Source of the DNA: Desulfobacterales bacterium
GTDB taxonomy: Bacteria > Desulfobacterota > Desulfobacteria > Desulfobacterales > UBA5852
Length of the DNA stretch: 21,137 nt
Reading direction: 5' to 3'
NCBI GenBank assembly: GCA_030066455.1
Contig: JASJBQ010000017.1
Coordinates: 1 to 21,137 of the forward strand
A model generated the notes under the pieces. That model made no database searches. It saw nothing but the letters and a program-made list of their open reading frames with translations, and had not been told where the DNA came from. The position numbers were made by a program, and so were the translations under genes. Positions 1-6,842 of the stretch are shown piece by piece (position 1 is the stretch's first letter; each line of letters begins with the position of its first letter).

Positions 1-874
1 CCCCATAGAGATCGTCCAGCCCGGCATGCACCAATTCCAGCGTAGCGGCCACGAAGTCCCGGTCGGCAAGCGCGGCCCGCGCGCCGACCTGGGCCAGCAG
101 GTTGACGTTGAACGGCTGGCGGATGCGGTTGATGCCTTCGGCCAGCGCTGCCGGCATCACCCCGTAGCCCACCCGCAGACCGGCCAGACCGTATAGCTTG
201 GAAAACGTGCGCAGCGTGACGACCGGCCGATCGTTGCAGGCCATGACGATGCTCTGCAGACACGCCGGGTCGCGCACGAATTCGATATAGGCCTCGTCCA
301 CCACCACGACGACCGAAGGCGGCAGGGCCGCCAGAAAGCGTTCGAAGGCCTGATGGCGGACGATGGTGCCGGTGGGGTTGTTGGGGTTGCACACAAACAC
401 CAGCCGGGTGCGATCGTCCACCGCCCGCAGGATCGCATCGAGATCGATGGCCAACGCTTCGAGGGGCACGAAAACCGGTTCGGCCCCCACCGTGCGAACG
501 GCGATTTCGTACATCAGAAAAGACGGCCGGGGCATCACGGCCCGATCCCCGGGGGTCAGCAGGGCGTTGGCCAGCAGCGCGATGATGTCGTCGGAGCCGT
601 TGCCCATGACGATGTTCTGCGGGCCGCAGTTGAGATGGGCGGCCAGGGCGGCGACGAATTCGTGCCCGGCGCCGTCCGGATAACGGTGCAGGTTGCCGAT
701 GGCCGCGCGAATGGCCGCCGTCGCCCGGGGCGAAGGGCCCAAGGGGTTTTCGTTCGAGGCCAGTTTGACCGAATCGCGGATGCCCAACTCCCGTTCCAGT
801 TCCTCGATGGGCTTTCCAGGCACGTAGGGATCGATCGACAGGATGTGCGGCGGTAGTCGGATGTCAGCTGTCAT
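1..874 (-). CDS. hisC: Histidinol-phosphate aminotransferase family protein (HisC), C-terminus cut by window edge
   Basis: A PLP-dependent fold-type I aminotransferase; 291 codons are visible and the C-terminus lies beyond base 1. Visible motifs are SNENP (residues 40-44), the PLP-phosphate binding GNGSD (91-95), NPNNPTGT (163-170), DEAY (193-196, the Asp that contacts the PLP ring nitrogen) and TFSKLYGLAGLRVGY (223-237) with the Schiff-base lysine at 226. HisC converts imidazole-acetol phosphate plus glutamate to histidinol phosphate, but members of the family also transaminate aromatic and other amino acids. The ATG at 874 overlaps the end of the oxidoreductase gamma gene by 11 nt and has only a weak Shine-Dalgarno, so translation is probably coupled. 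Being last in a 2-oxoacid oxidoreductase operon leaves open that it supplies 2-oxoacids and not histidine. The family call is firm; the substrate is not. Confidence 0.93.
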   Translation of the reverse strand, partial: MTADIRLPPHILSIDPYVPGKPIEELERELGIRDSVKLASNENPLGPSPRATAAIRAAIGNLHRYPDGAGHEFVAALAAHLNCGPQNIVMGNGSDDIIALLANALLTPGDRAVMPRPSFLMYEIAVRTVGAEPVFVPLEALAIDLDAILRAVDDRTRLVFVCNPNNPTGTIVRHQAFERFLAALPPSVVVVVDEAYIEFVRDPACLQSIVMACNDRPVVTLRTFSKLYGLAGLRVGYGVMPAALAEGINRIRQPFNVNLLAQVGARAALADRDFVAATLELVHAGLDDLYG

Positions 875-1466
875 GGGTCGTCTCTAAGGTGCTTTCGATG
901 GGTCGGGCACCGCGGCCCGGCGCCGGCGGGGCGGCCTCGACCGCCCGGACCCCGCGATCGAAGGCGTCCATGTTGAGCGGAATCAACTTGGCCTTGCGGG
1001 CGAATTCCATCTCGACCGCCCGACGCAGGGCCTCGAGAGGCACCACGCCGCTGCGGGCCGTAAAGGCCGCCAGGGCCACGACGTTGGCGGAGCGCACACT
1101 GCCGGCCTCCAGTGCCAGGTCGTTCACCGGAATGGCCAGTTCGTCCACGTCGTCGCGGTCGGCCCGCACGGGGATGAGCGTGCTGTTGATCAGCACGACA
1201 CCGCCCGGCTTGACCACCGGTGCGAACTTCTCGAGCGAGGGACGGTTCATGGCCACGAGATGTTGAGGATTTTTCACGATCGGCGACCCGATGGGCCGGT
1301 CGCTCATGATGACCATGCAGTAGGCGGTTCCGCCCCGCATTTCAGGCCCGTAGGACGGAATCCAGACCACCTCGCGCCCCTCCTCCATGGCCGCGTGGGC
1401 CAGCATCTTGGCGCTCAGCAGGATGCCCTGGCCGCCGAAGCCGGCAAACATGACTTCACTCTGCAT
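864..1466 (-). CDS. 2-oxoacid:ferredoxin oxidoreductase, gamma subunit
   Basis: A 200-residue protein of the POR/KOR/VOR gamma family, the subunit that helps bind CoA in 2-oxoacid:ferredoxin oxidoreductases. It has the N-terminal glycine-rich GFGGQG (residues 9-14) and the family signature SYGPEMRGGT (38-47), and length fits the separate gamma subunits of four-subunit enzymes. The start at 1466 is fixed by an excellent AGGAGGT about 8 nt upstream, inside the end of the beta gene, and the start overlaps the beta stop (TGATG). A longer open frame running to 2159 is out-of-frame shadow over the beta gene and is rejected. The 3' end overlaps the HisC-like start by 11 nt. The tail (residues about 180-200) is Pro/Gly rich and probably disordered. 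Confidence 0.93.
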   Translation of the reverse strand: MQSEVMFAGFGGQGILLSAKMLAHAAMEEGREVVWIPSYGPEMRGGTAYCMVIMSDRPIGSPIVKNPQHLVAMNRPSLEKFAPVVKPGGVVLINSTLIPVRADRDDVDELAIPVNDLALEAGSVRSANVVALAAFTARSGVVPLEALRRAVEMEFARKAKLIPLNMDAFDRGVRAVEAAPPAPGRGARPIESTLETTHDS

Positions 1467-2221
1467 CAGGCCACCTCCTCTGCCGGCTCGGGGGTTTTGA
1501 GGTCGCCCAGCGGGTAGTAGGGCAAGAGTTGTTCCTCCACCCACCCGATGGAGTCGAGCGGCGTCATGCCCCAGTTGGTGGGGCAGTTGCTGACGACCTC
1601 GACCAGGCTGAAACAGCGGCTTTCGGCCTGGTAGGCGAACGCCCGGGCGATGGCTTTCTTGGCCCGGTTGATGTACTTGGGCTTGATCACCGTCTGCCGT
1701 GTGATGTAGGCCGGTGTCTGCAGCGCCGCCAGCAGTTCGGCCACCTTGATGGGCATGCCCACGTCGGCCACGTCGCGACCGGCGGGTGAGGTGGTGGTGC
1801 GCTGGTCCGGCATGGTGGTGGGCGCCATCTGCCCCCCGGTCATGCCGTAGACGGCATTGTTGACGAAGATGGCCGTGAACTTCTCCCCGCGGTTGGCGGC
1901 GTGGATGATTTCGCCCATGCCGATGCTGGCCAGGTCCCCGTCGCCCTGGTAGGTGAAGACCATCAGGTCGGGCCGCACCCGTTTGATCCCGGTGGCCATG
2001 GCCGGCGCCCGTCCGTGGGCGGCCTCCTGGAAGTCGCAGTCGAAATAGTTGTAGGCCAGCACCGAGCAGCCCACCGGGGCAATTCCCACCGTCCGGCCGC
2101 GGATGCCCATCGCGTCGATCACCTCGGCGATCAACCGATGGATGACCCCGTGGGTGCACCCCGGGCAGTAATGGGTGTGGTTGTCGGAAAGGGCTTCCGG
2201 TTTGCTAAACGTCTTTCCCAT
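1466..2221 (-). CDS. 2-oxoacid:ferredoxin oxidoreductase, beta (thiamine pyrophosphate-binding) subunit
   Basis: A 251-residue TPP-binding subunit. It shows CPGC (residues 19-22), the conserved HGRAPAMATG (69-78), and the TPP/Mg motif beginning GDGD (93-96) and ending NN (121-122), followed by YGMTGGQ (125-131) typical of KOR/VOR-type beta subunits. It catalyses decarboxylation of the 2-oxoacid on TPP and passes electrons to the ferredoxin subunit, forming acyl-CoA. Its length matches beta subunits that lack a fused ferredoxin domain. The ATG at 2221 follows AGGAG with 8 nt spacing; an upstream in-frame ATG at 2335 would run into the alpha gene and is not used. It lies 55 nt behind alpha and overlaps gamma by 1 nt. 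Confidence 0.95.
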   Translation of the reverse strand: MGKTFSKPEALSDNHTHYCPGCTHGVIHRLIAEVIDAMGIRGRTVGIAPVGCSVLAYNYFDCDFQEAAHGRAPAMATGIKRVRPDLMVFTYQGDGDLASIGMGEIIHAANRGEKFTAIFVNNAVYGMTGGQMAPTTMPDQRTTTSPAGRDVADVGMPIKVAELLAALQTPAYITRQTVIKPKYINRAKKAIARAFAYQAESRCFSLVEVVSNCPTNWGMTPLDSIGWVEEQLLPYYPLGDLKTPEPAEEVA

Positions 2222-2276
2222 GATTTTGTGCTCCTCGATCGGCGGGGTCGGGTGACCACCGTGGTTCCTCGAGCGC

Positions 2277-3350
2277 TCAGTGCGCCAGCCGTTTCCGGAT
2301 TTCGTCCATGACTTCCTCGGGGGTCGGCACTTCACCGCCGCACTTGCCGTACCATTCCACCGGGCATTGCCCCTGCACGCTGCGCTCGACGTCTTCCACC
2401 ATCTGCCCCATGCTCATCTCGATGCTGATCGCGAATTGGCAGCCCGCTTTGCCGGCCGCCTGTCGAATGGCCTCGATGGGGAACGGAAACAGCGTCTGCG
2501 GGCGGATCATGGCCACCTCGCGTCCCTCGGCCTTGAGGTTTTCGACGGCCGTCCGGCAGACCCGGCTCATGGTGCCGTAGCTGACGATCAGGGCCTGGTA
2601 GTCGGCGTCCGCATTGATCACTTCGTAGCGCACGTCCTCGCGCTGCATGCGCGCGTATTTCGCTTTGAGCATCAGGTTGTGCGCATTGAGTTCCACCGGA
2701 TCGAGGTAGAGCGACTTGACCAGATTGCGCGTCCGGCTGTCGCGGGTGTCCATGCCGTTGGTGGCCCATTCGTCCTTGTTGGAGGGCGGGGTCTGCAAAG
2801 CATCCGGGAATTCCACCGGTTCCATCATCTGGCCGGTGAGCCCGTCGCCCAGGATCATGACCGGGTTGCGGTATTTTTCGGCCAGCGGAAAAGCCTCCAT
2901 GACCATCTCGACGGCTTCCTGCACGCTGTCGGGCGCCATCACGAGCAGACGGTAGTCGCCGTGCCCGCCGCCCTTGGTGGCCTGGAAATAATCCCCCTGG
3001 GAGGGCAGGATGCCCCCGAGCCCCGGGCCGCAGCGCATGATATTGACGAAGACGGCCGGGCACTGGGCACAGGTGATGTAGCTCAGCGCCTCGCTCATCA
3101 GGCTGACGCCGGGGCTGGAACTCGTGGTGAAAACCCGCTCGCCGCAGGCGGCGGCACCGAAGATCATATAGCCTACGGCCACCTCGCTCTCACCTTGCAG
3201 AAAAACGCCGTCCACCTCGGGCATGCGTTTCGCCAGGTACTCGGCCACCTCGGACTGCGGCGTGATCGGGTAGGCGAAATAGTTCAAGCAGCCGGCCCGG
3301 ATGGCGGCTTCACCGATGGCTTCGTTGCCCTTCATCAGGACTTTTCCCAT
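2277..3350 (-). CDS. vorB: 2-oxoacid:ferredoxin oxidoreductase, alpha subunit (VorB-like)
   Basis: A 357-residue alpha subunit with the pyrimidine-binding and transketolase C-terminal-like domains of the pyruvate/2-oxoacid:ferredoxin oxidoreductase family. The N-terminus KVLMKGNEAIGEAAIRAG is characteristic of proteins named VorB (3-methyl-2-oxobutanoate/2-ketoisovalerate oxidoreductase); further motifs are YPITPQSEV (27-35), GESE (53-56) and SSSPGVSLM (77-85). Start at 3350 is supported by AGGAGGT just upstream; the longer open frame to 3551 overlaps the ferredoxin gene and is rejected. Gene order delta-alpha-beta-gamma also matches KorDABC/OorDABC 2-oxoglutarate enzymes, so the substrate (branched-chain 2-oxoacid, 2-oxoglutarate or aryl-pyruvate) is not settled by sequence. 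The assignment to the enzyme family is secure. Confidence 0.93.
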   Translation of the reverse strand: MGKVLMKGNEAIGEAAIRAGCLNYFAYPITPQSEVAEYLAKRMPEVDGVFLQGESEVAVGYMIFGAAACGERVFTTSSSPGVSLMSEALSYITCAQCPAVFVNIMRCGPGLGGILPSQGDYFQATKGGGHGDYRLLVMAPDSVQEAVEMVMEAFPLAEKYRNPVMILGDGLTGQMMEPVEFPDALQTPPSNKDEWATNGMDTRDSRTRNLVKSLYLDPVELNAHNLMLKAKYARMQREDVRYEVINADADYQALIVSYGTMSRVCRTAVENLKAEGREVAMIRPQTLFPFPIEAIRQAAGKAGCQFAISIEMSMGQMVEDVERSVQGQCPVEWYGKCGGEVPTPEEVMDEIRKRLAH

Positions 3351-3370
3351 ACGACCTCCTGCTGGCCCCA

Positions 3371-3410
3371 CCCTCCGGCGCTCGCGACGATCCGGTGAGG
3401 ACCCGGAGGG
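3371..3410 (-). other. Inverted repeat in the gap between ferredoxin and alpha genes
   Basis: In the 139-nt gap between the delta (ferredoxin) and alpha genes, CCCTCCGG at 3371-3378 is perfectly complementary to CCGGAGGG at 3403-3410 (8 bp stem, 24 nt loop). No U-run follows on the minus strand, so it is not a typical intrinsic terminator. It could be an mRNA-processing or stability element that sets subunit stoichiometry. Such stems also occur by chance in GC-rich DNA. Confidence 0.3.
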
Positions 3411-3489
3411 CTGACGGCCCCTCGGCGGCCGGCTTTCCAGCGCCTGGCAGCGTCCCTTCGCCCGGGTCCGAAGATGGGTGATTGTTTGG

Positions 3490-3717
3490 TCACGCCGCGG
3501 AATGTTCCGCGTCTTCCTCGATTTCAATGGCCACGTCGGGGCACATGACACAACACATGGCGCAATAGATGCAGTCTTGCGGGCGCGCCTGAAAAACAGG
3601 GAAATACCCCTTGGTGTTGACTTCGCGCGAAAGCTCCAGCACGTTTTTGGGACAGATCGCCACGCACAGGCCGCAGCCCTTGCAGCGATCTTTGTCGACG
3701 ATGTGTCTATAGGCCAT
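3490..3717 (-). CDS. 2-oxoacid:ferredoxin oxidoreductase, delta (2x[4Fe-4S] ferredoxin) subunit
   Basis: A 75-residue bacterial-type ferredoxin with two complete CxxCxxCxxxCP motifs: Cys12, 15, 18, 22 and Cys49, 52, 55, 59 (plus an extra Cys56). It is expected to bind two [4Fe-4S] clusters and carry electrons from the TPP site of the beta subunit to soluble ferredoxin. Position directly before the alpha gene marks it as the delta subunit (VorD/KorD type). The ATG at 3717 has AGGAGGT about 9 nt upstream. The acidic C-terminal tail (IEIEEDAE) is usual for small ferredoxins. It follows the P-loop ATPase gene after 75 nt. Confidence 0.95.
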   Translation of the reverse strand: MAYRHIVDKDRCKGCGLCVAICPKNVLELSREVNTKGYFPVFQARPQDCIYCAMCCVMCPDVAIEIEEDAEHSAA

Positions 3718-3792
3718 GCGCTAAACCTCCTGCGGCGATGCGGCGCCGGTCTGGCGCTGCCGCTTCGCGATGATGTCGTGAACCGCCGCGGG

Positions 3793-4494
3793 TCAGTCGC
3801 CCGCGAGCGGATCGGAATGTCTCCAGGGCGGCACGAGCTGTCGCCGGATCCCCAGGACCGGGCAATCTTGCAGCCCTTCGGATACGGCCGCCAGCAAGAC
3901 CAGCGGCGCTGTCACGCAAACCAGTGGCAGCCCGGTCGCCGCGGCGAGCTCCCGCCCGAACCGGTAGCCGTCCGTAATGGTAGCCGTCGTGGTTTCATCC
4001 ATCAGATGCGCGTTGACGATCCATCCCGCCACCGGCAGTCGGGCGGCCGCTTCGATGGCGGCCCGACTGCGCAGACAACCTTCCACCGATCCGGTCTGCG
4101 GTCGCAAGGGATTGACGACTTGCAGCATCTGCACGTCCCGGCCCTTGAGGACGTCGGCCAACGCCCCCAGCACGACCGCCCCCACGTCGTCGCCGCCGAC
4201 GTCCAGAATCGTCAGCGGACCGGGGCTGCGGAGCAATCCAGCGATGGCGGGGCTCAAAATGGGCAGGTCGGCGTGCAGGTAGGCCGGCGGCGGCAGAATC
4301 AGATCGATCCCCCGGGAACGCAACTGGTTGCGTGCTTCCCGCGTGCGAAAATAGGGATTGACCAGATCGAGATCTGCGATCCGGACGTCAACCCCGGCAC
4401 GTTTGCTTTCGAGCGCCAGATTGATGGACACTTCGGTTTTACCGCTACCATAGTCACCGACAATAATAGCGATACCGTTTAGCTCAACTCCCAA
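3793..4494 (-). CDS. P-loop ATPase, MinD/CobQ-like, first gene of the oxidoreductase operon; function unknown
   Basis: A 233-residue P-loop NTPase. Walker A is GDYGSGKT (residues 13-20), without the extra signature lysine of classical MinD/ParA deviant Walker motifs; ADLDLVNPYFRTRE (40-53) looks like the switch I/A' region, ILDVGGDDVGA (96-106) like Walker B, and VNPLRP (127-132) and WIVNAH (158-163) sit where base-recognition segments of this class are found. There is no signal peptide or membrane segment. The start is TTG at 4494, preceded by GAGG at 5 nt; no ATG or GTG fits in frame upstream near a ribosome site. I do not know its function: its place ahead of the ferredoxin subunit suggests a role in assembly, cluster loading or regulation of the oxidoreductase, but nothing in the sequence proves this. 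Confidence 0.85.
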   Translation of the reverse strand: MGVELNGIAIIVGDYGSGKTEVSINLALESKRAGVDVRIADLDLVNPYFRTREARNQLRSRGIDLILPPPAYLHADLPILSPAIAGLLRSPGPLTILDVGGDDVGAVVLGALADVLKGRDVQMLQVVNPLRPQTGSVEGCLRSRAAIEAAARLPVAGWIVNAHLMDETTTATITDGYRFGRELAAATGLPLVCVTAPLVLLAAVSEGLQDCPVLGIRRQLVPPWRHSDPLAGD

Positions 4495-4811
4495 TTCACC
4501 CTCATCAACGGCGTCGGCCGAGGCGAGAATTGAGAAAATCGCAAACAGCGCTTCGGGACGACGATGGATTTGACGAGGTTGTGTTTATTGATTCTAGCCC
4601 CTTTTGTCAAGGCGCATCGGTGCGTCCACCCAAGAATTACACGGGGTTGGACGTCGCCGACCGGCAGGCTTCGACGAGCGCGGCGCCGGCAGCGCCGCCG
4701 GACGTTTACATTCAAGGCCAGGTTCGCTATGAGACCAGAGTGTTCCCTGCCGACAGGCCCTGCGCTGCGGCACGCTTTCAACCCCAATGGATGCCAGCGA
4801 GGTTTCTACCG
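4495..4811. other. 317-bp divergent intergenic region
   Basis: It separates the leftward P-loop/oxidoreductase operon from the rightward NamZ gene. The half near the operon (about 4520-4612) is relatively AT-rich and carries the minus-strand promoter candidate. A plus-strand TTGACG at 4570-4575 could be a -35 box for NamZ, but no good -10 follows. The part from 4611 to 4811 is GC-rich with short palindromes. It is open in the NamZ frame back to 4530, but that translation has no family similarity I recognise and no ribosome site, so I treat it as non-coding. Confidence 0.5.
4582..4610 (-). promoter_or_regulatory. sigma70-like promoter for the P-loop ATPase/oxidoreductase/hisC operon
   Basis: Reading the minus strand, a perfect -35 TTGACA (4610-4605) is followed by a 17-nt spacer and TAAACA (4587-4582) as a weak -10 (3 of 6 matches). 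Transcription would begin near 4575, giving a leader of about 80 nt before the TTG start at 4494. The spacer also contains TAGAAT, a better -10 match, but too close to this -35. Confidence 0.5.
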
Positions 4812-5993
4812 ATGCCCGCCGTTACGACCGGACTGGAGCAGCTTCTGCGACACGACCATCCCTGGATACGCGGCCAGCGCCTGGGGCTTCTGTGCAATCC
4901 GGCTTCGATCGACAGCCGCTACCGGCACGCCCGCGACGGCCTGATGCGGCGCTTCCCCGGCCAGCTCAAAGCCCTTTATTCCCCGCAGCACGGTTTTTGC
5001 GCCGAGAAGCAGGACAACATGGTGGAGTCCGACCATATGACCGACGCGGTCTCGGGGCTGCCCGTGTTCAGCCTCTACGGCGAGACGCGTATCCCCACGC
5101 CCGAAATGCTGGAACCCATCGACGTTCTCTTGGTGGATCTCCAGGACGTGGGCACCCGGGTCTACACCTTTATTTACACCCTGTCCTACTGCCTGGAGGC
5201 GGCGCGGGACTGCGGCCGTCCGGTGCTGGTGCTCGACCGGCCCAACCCGATCAACGGACGCCAAGTGGAGGGCAACCTTCTCGATCCCCGGTGGACCTCG
5301 TTTGTGGGCCGTTACGCCCTGCCCATGCGCCACGGGCTGACCATCGGGGAACTGGCCCGCCTCTTCAACGATCATTTCGGCATCGGCTGCGAACTCGACG
5401 TGATGGCCATGGACGGCTGGGAGCGGGCCATGTGGTTTGACGACACCGGGCTGCCGTGGGTTGCGCCCTCGCCCAACATGCCGACCATCGAAACCGCCGC
5501 GGTCTATCCGGGGCAGGTGATCTGGGAGGGCACCAACATGTCCGAAGGCCGCGGCACGGCACTGCCCTTTGAAATCTGCGGCGCGCCCTACCTCGACCTT
5601 GCCCGGGTGCGGGAAGCCCTGGCCGGCAAAAGCCTGCCGGGCGTCATCCTGCGCCCCTTGACCTTCGAGCCCACATCCGGCAAGCACGCGCAGACCCCCT
5701 GCCACGGGTTTCAGGTCCACATCACCGACCGGGATCGTTACCAGCCTTATCGGACCAGCCTTCAGCTCCTGCAGGCGATCGTGGGCTGCCATCCCGAAGC
5801 ATTCGAATGGAAAGCCCCGCCCTATGAATACGAATTTGAAAAGCGCCCCATCGATCTCATTCTGGGCAGCGCCGACCTTCGCCGCTGCGTCGAAGCGCTG
5901 GAGGACCTCGAATTGGTGGCACAAGCGTGGAAGGAAGAACTGGCTGCTTTCAGGGAGGCCTGCGCTCCCAGTCTGATCTATCCCGGCCGCTGA
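4812..5993 (+). CDS. namZ: Exo-beta-N-acetylmuramidase NamZ (DUF1343/YbbC family), no signal peptide
   Basis: A 393-residue DUF1343 protein, full length for the family. B. subtilis YbbC, the type member, was shown to be NamZ, which releases MurNAc from the non-reducing end of peptidoglycan fragments. Conserved blocks visible: LLCNPAS (26-32), YSPQHGF (56-62), FSLYGE (86-91), DLQDVGTRVYTF (109-120), LDRPNPING (141-149), SPNMPT (220-225) and EGTNMSEGRGT (239-249). The chosen ATG at 4812 follows GAGG by about 9 nt; the in-frame ATG at 4791 has no ribosome site. No start gives a signal peptide, so the enzyme is predicted cytoplasmic, unlike secreted Bacillus NamZ. It is followed by a convergent small gene. 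The MurU/AmgK-like fusion at 9484-11175 could use its product. Family call is strong; exact substrate is inferred. Confidence 0.88.
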   Translation: MPAVTTGLEQLLRHDHPWIRGQRLGLLCNPASIDSRYRHARDGLMRRFPGQLKALYSPQHGFCAEKQDNMVESDHMTDAVSGLPVFSLYGETRIPTPEMLEPIDVLLVDLQDVGTRVYTFIYTLSYCLEAARDCGRPVLVLDRPNPINGRQVEGNLLDPRWTSFVGRYALPMRHGLTIGELARLFNDHFGIGCELDVMAMDGWERAMWFDDTGLPWVAPSPNMPTIETAAVYPGQVIWEGTNMSEGRGTALPFEICGAPYLDLARVREALAGKSLPGVILRPLTFEPTSGKHAQTPCHGFQVHITDRDRYQPYRTSLQLLQAIVGCHPEAFEWKAPPYEYEFEKRPIDLILGSADLRRCVEALEDLELVAQAWKEELAAFREACAPSLIYPGR

Positions 5994-6027
5994 TGCCCTT
6001 GCAGCCGGCGGTGCTGCTGGAAATGGC

Positions 6028-6059
6028 AAAAAAAAACCCTGCGGCCTGGCGCCGCAGGG
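6028..6059 (-). terminator. Rho-independent terminator of the small membrane protein gene
   Basis: A perfect 9-bp GC-rich stem (CCCTGCGGC at 6037-6045, GCCGCAGGG at 6051-6059) with a 5-nt loop. On the minus strand it is followed directly by nine T residues (A-run 6028-6036), 20 nt after the stop of the 6080-6358 gene. It lies 43 nt past the NamZ stop, but on the plus strand there is no U-run, so only weak bidirectional use is likely. Confidence 0.93.
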
Positions 6060-6079
6060 CCGGGTAAAACGATGGGGAT

Positions 6080-6358
6080 CTAAGCTTTTTTCAGGCTGTC
6101 GATTTCCTGCTTGAGCTCATCGATCTCCTGCTTGTATTTTTCAACGTCGTCGTCGGATCCGATCGGACTGCCGATGGAATCGTCTTTCTTCCATGTGTCC
6201 TTGAGTTCGTCAAATCCCAGGTAAATCGCCAGGCCTCCCCCGAGAAGGAGCATCAGGGGAATCGCACCGGCCAGAAGCGTCATGAAAGGAGACCACCATA
6301 CCACCAGCCCGATGAGTCCCAAAACAGCGGCTGCCGCCCCACCAACTAAAGTTTTCAT
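6080..6358 (-). CDS. Small two-helix membrane protein with C-terminal coiled coil, unknown function
   Basis: A 92-residue protein I cannot assign to a named family. Residues 3-22 and 26-48 are hydrophobic, glycine/alanine/leucine-rich segments separated by a short WWSPF turn, predicting a helical hairpin in the membrane. Residues 50-71 are polar and acidic (DDSIGSPIGSDDD), and 72-91 form a charged heptad-like stretch (VEKYKQEIDELKQEIDSLKK), a likely short coiled coil for self-association. The ATG at 6358 has a strong AAGGAGGA about 9 nt upstream. With a clean intrinsic terminator just downstream and unrelated convergent/divergent neighbours, it looks monocistronic and possibly well expressed. 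Codon use and ribosome site support a real gene; function is unknown. Confidence 0.85.
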   Translation of the reverse strand: MKTLVGGAAAAVLGLIGLVVWWSPFMTLLAGAIPLMLLLGGGLAIYLGFDELKDTWKKDDSIGSPIGSDDDVEKYKQEIDELKQEIDSLKKA

Positions 6359-6842
6359 TTACACCGTCCTCCTTGTAGTAAGTTTTCCATACTATTGATT
6401 CGCTGGGATTATTGCCCTTGACTTGATGGTCTCAGCGATCCCCGGGACGCGCCCTTGGAGATCCTGATCGGAAACGGGAATTGTTTCGGCAAATCGAAAG
6501 GCCCGCTGGATCAGCGCGCACTGATGTTAGATAATCAAATCGTCGTTGGCAAGTGTTAAAATTGAGCTCCGCATAACATATCCACTTTTTTTTCTCAAGG
6601 TTATTTTTAGTTGCGCGGTCGGTGCCCGGCGTGCGGCGGCGCGACGGAGGGATCCGGCGGCCGGTCGTCCGGATGCCGACGGGCGGTGCGCCGTCCGGCC
6701 CGCATGCCGTGACCAGTGGTTTCCGATTGCATCATCGCCGCCATTCTGGTAGCTAGTTTTCCTCGTCCGATGACACAACCCTACGGGACGCCAGCATCGA
6801 CGTTCATGACCGGCACCCGTTTCAAGCCCCACAGGCGCGTTC
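6359..6842. other. 484-bp divergent intergenic region upstream of plsB, with an AT-rich patch
   Basis: No convincing gene is present. An AT-rich stretch at about 6528-6612 stands out from the GC-rich surroundings and is the likeliest place for promoters, but no hexamer pair is good: on the minus strand TTGAGA is followed at 17 nt by TATGCG. Between 6620 and 6710 the DNA is very GC-rich with short inverted repeats, for example ATCCGG...CCGGAT (6650-6675 area), which would fold in a plsB leader. Small open frames here (for example 6546-6752) have no ribosome site or recognisable product. Confidence 0.5.

Noticed and set aside
864..2159. 431-codon frame suggesting a fused beta-gamma protein
   Set aside because: The part upstream of 1466 is an out-of-frame reading of the beta gene; the gamma ATG at 1466 has its own AGGAGGT.
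2280..3398. 372-codon plus-strand frame over the oxidoreductase alpha gene
   Set aside because: Histidine/arginine-rich translation with no domain; the alpha subunit on the other strand is unmistakable.
4530..4811. 94-codon N-terminal extension of NamZ
   Set aside because: No ribosome site at 4530, no signal peptide, composition unlike the family, and it would overlap the divergent promoter region.
4806..6029. 407-codon minus-strand frame over NamZ
   Set aside because: Shadow of a conserved DUF1343 gene. It would also run past the terminator hairpin.
6546..6752. Small plus-strand frame in the plsB upstream region
   Set aside because: No Shine-Dalgarno, arginine/alanine-rich low-complexity translation, and no similarity that I recognise.
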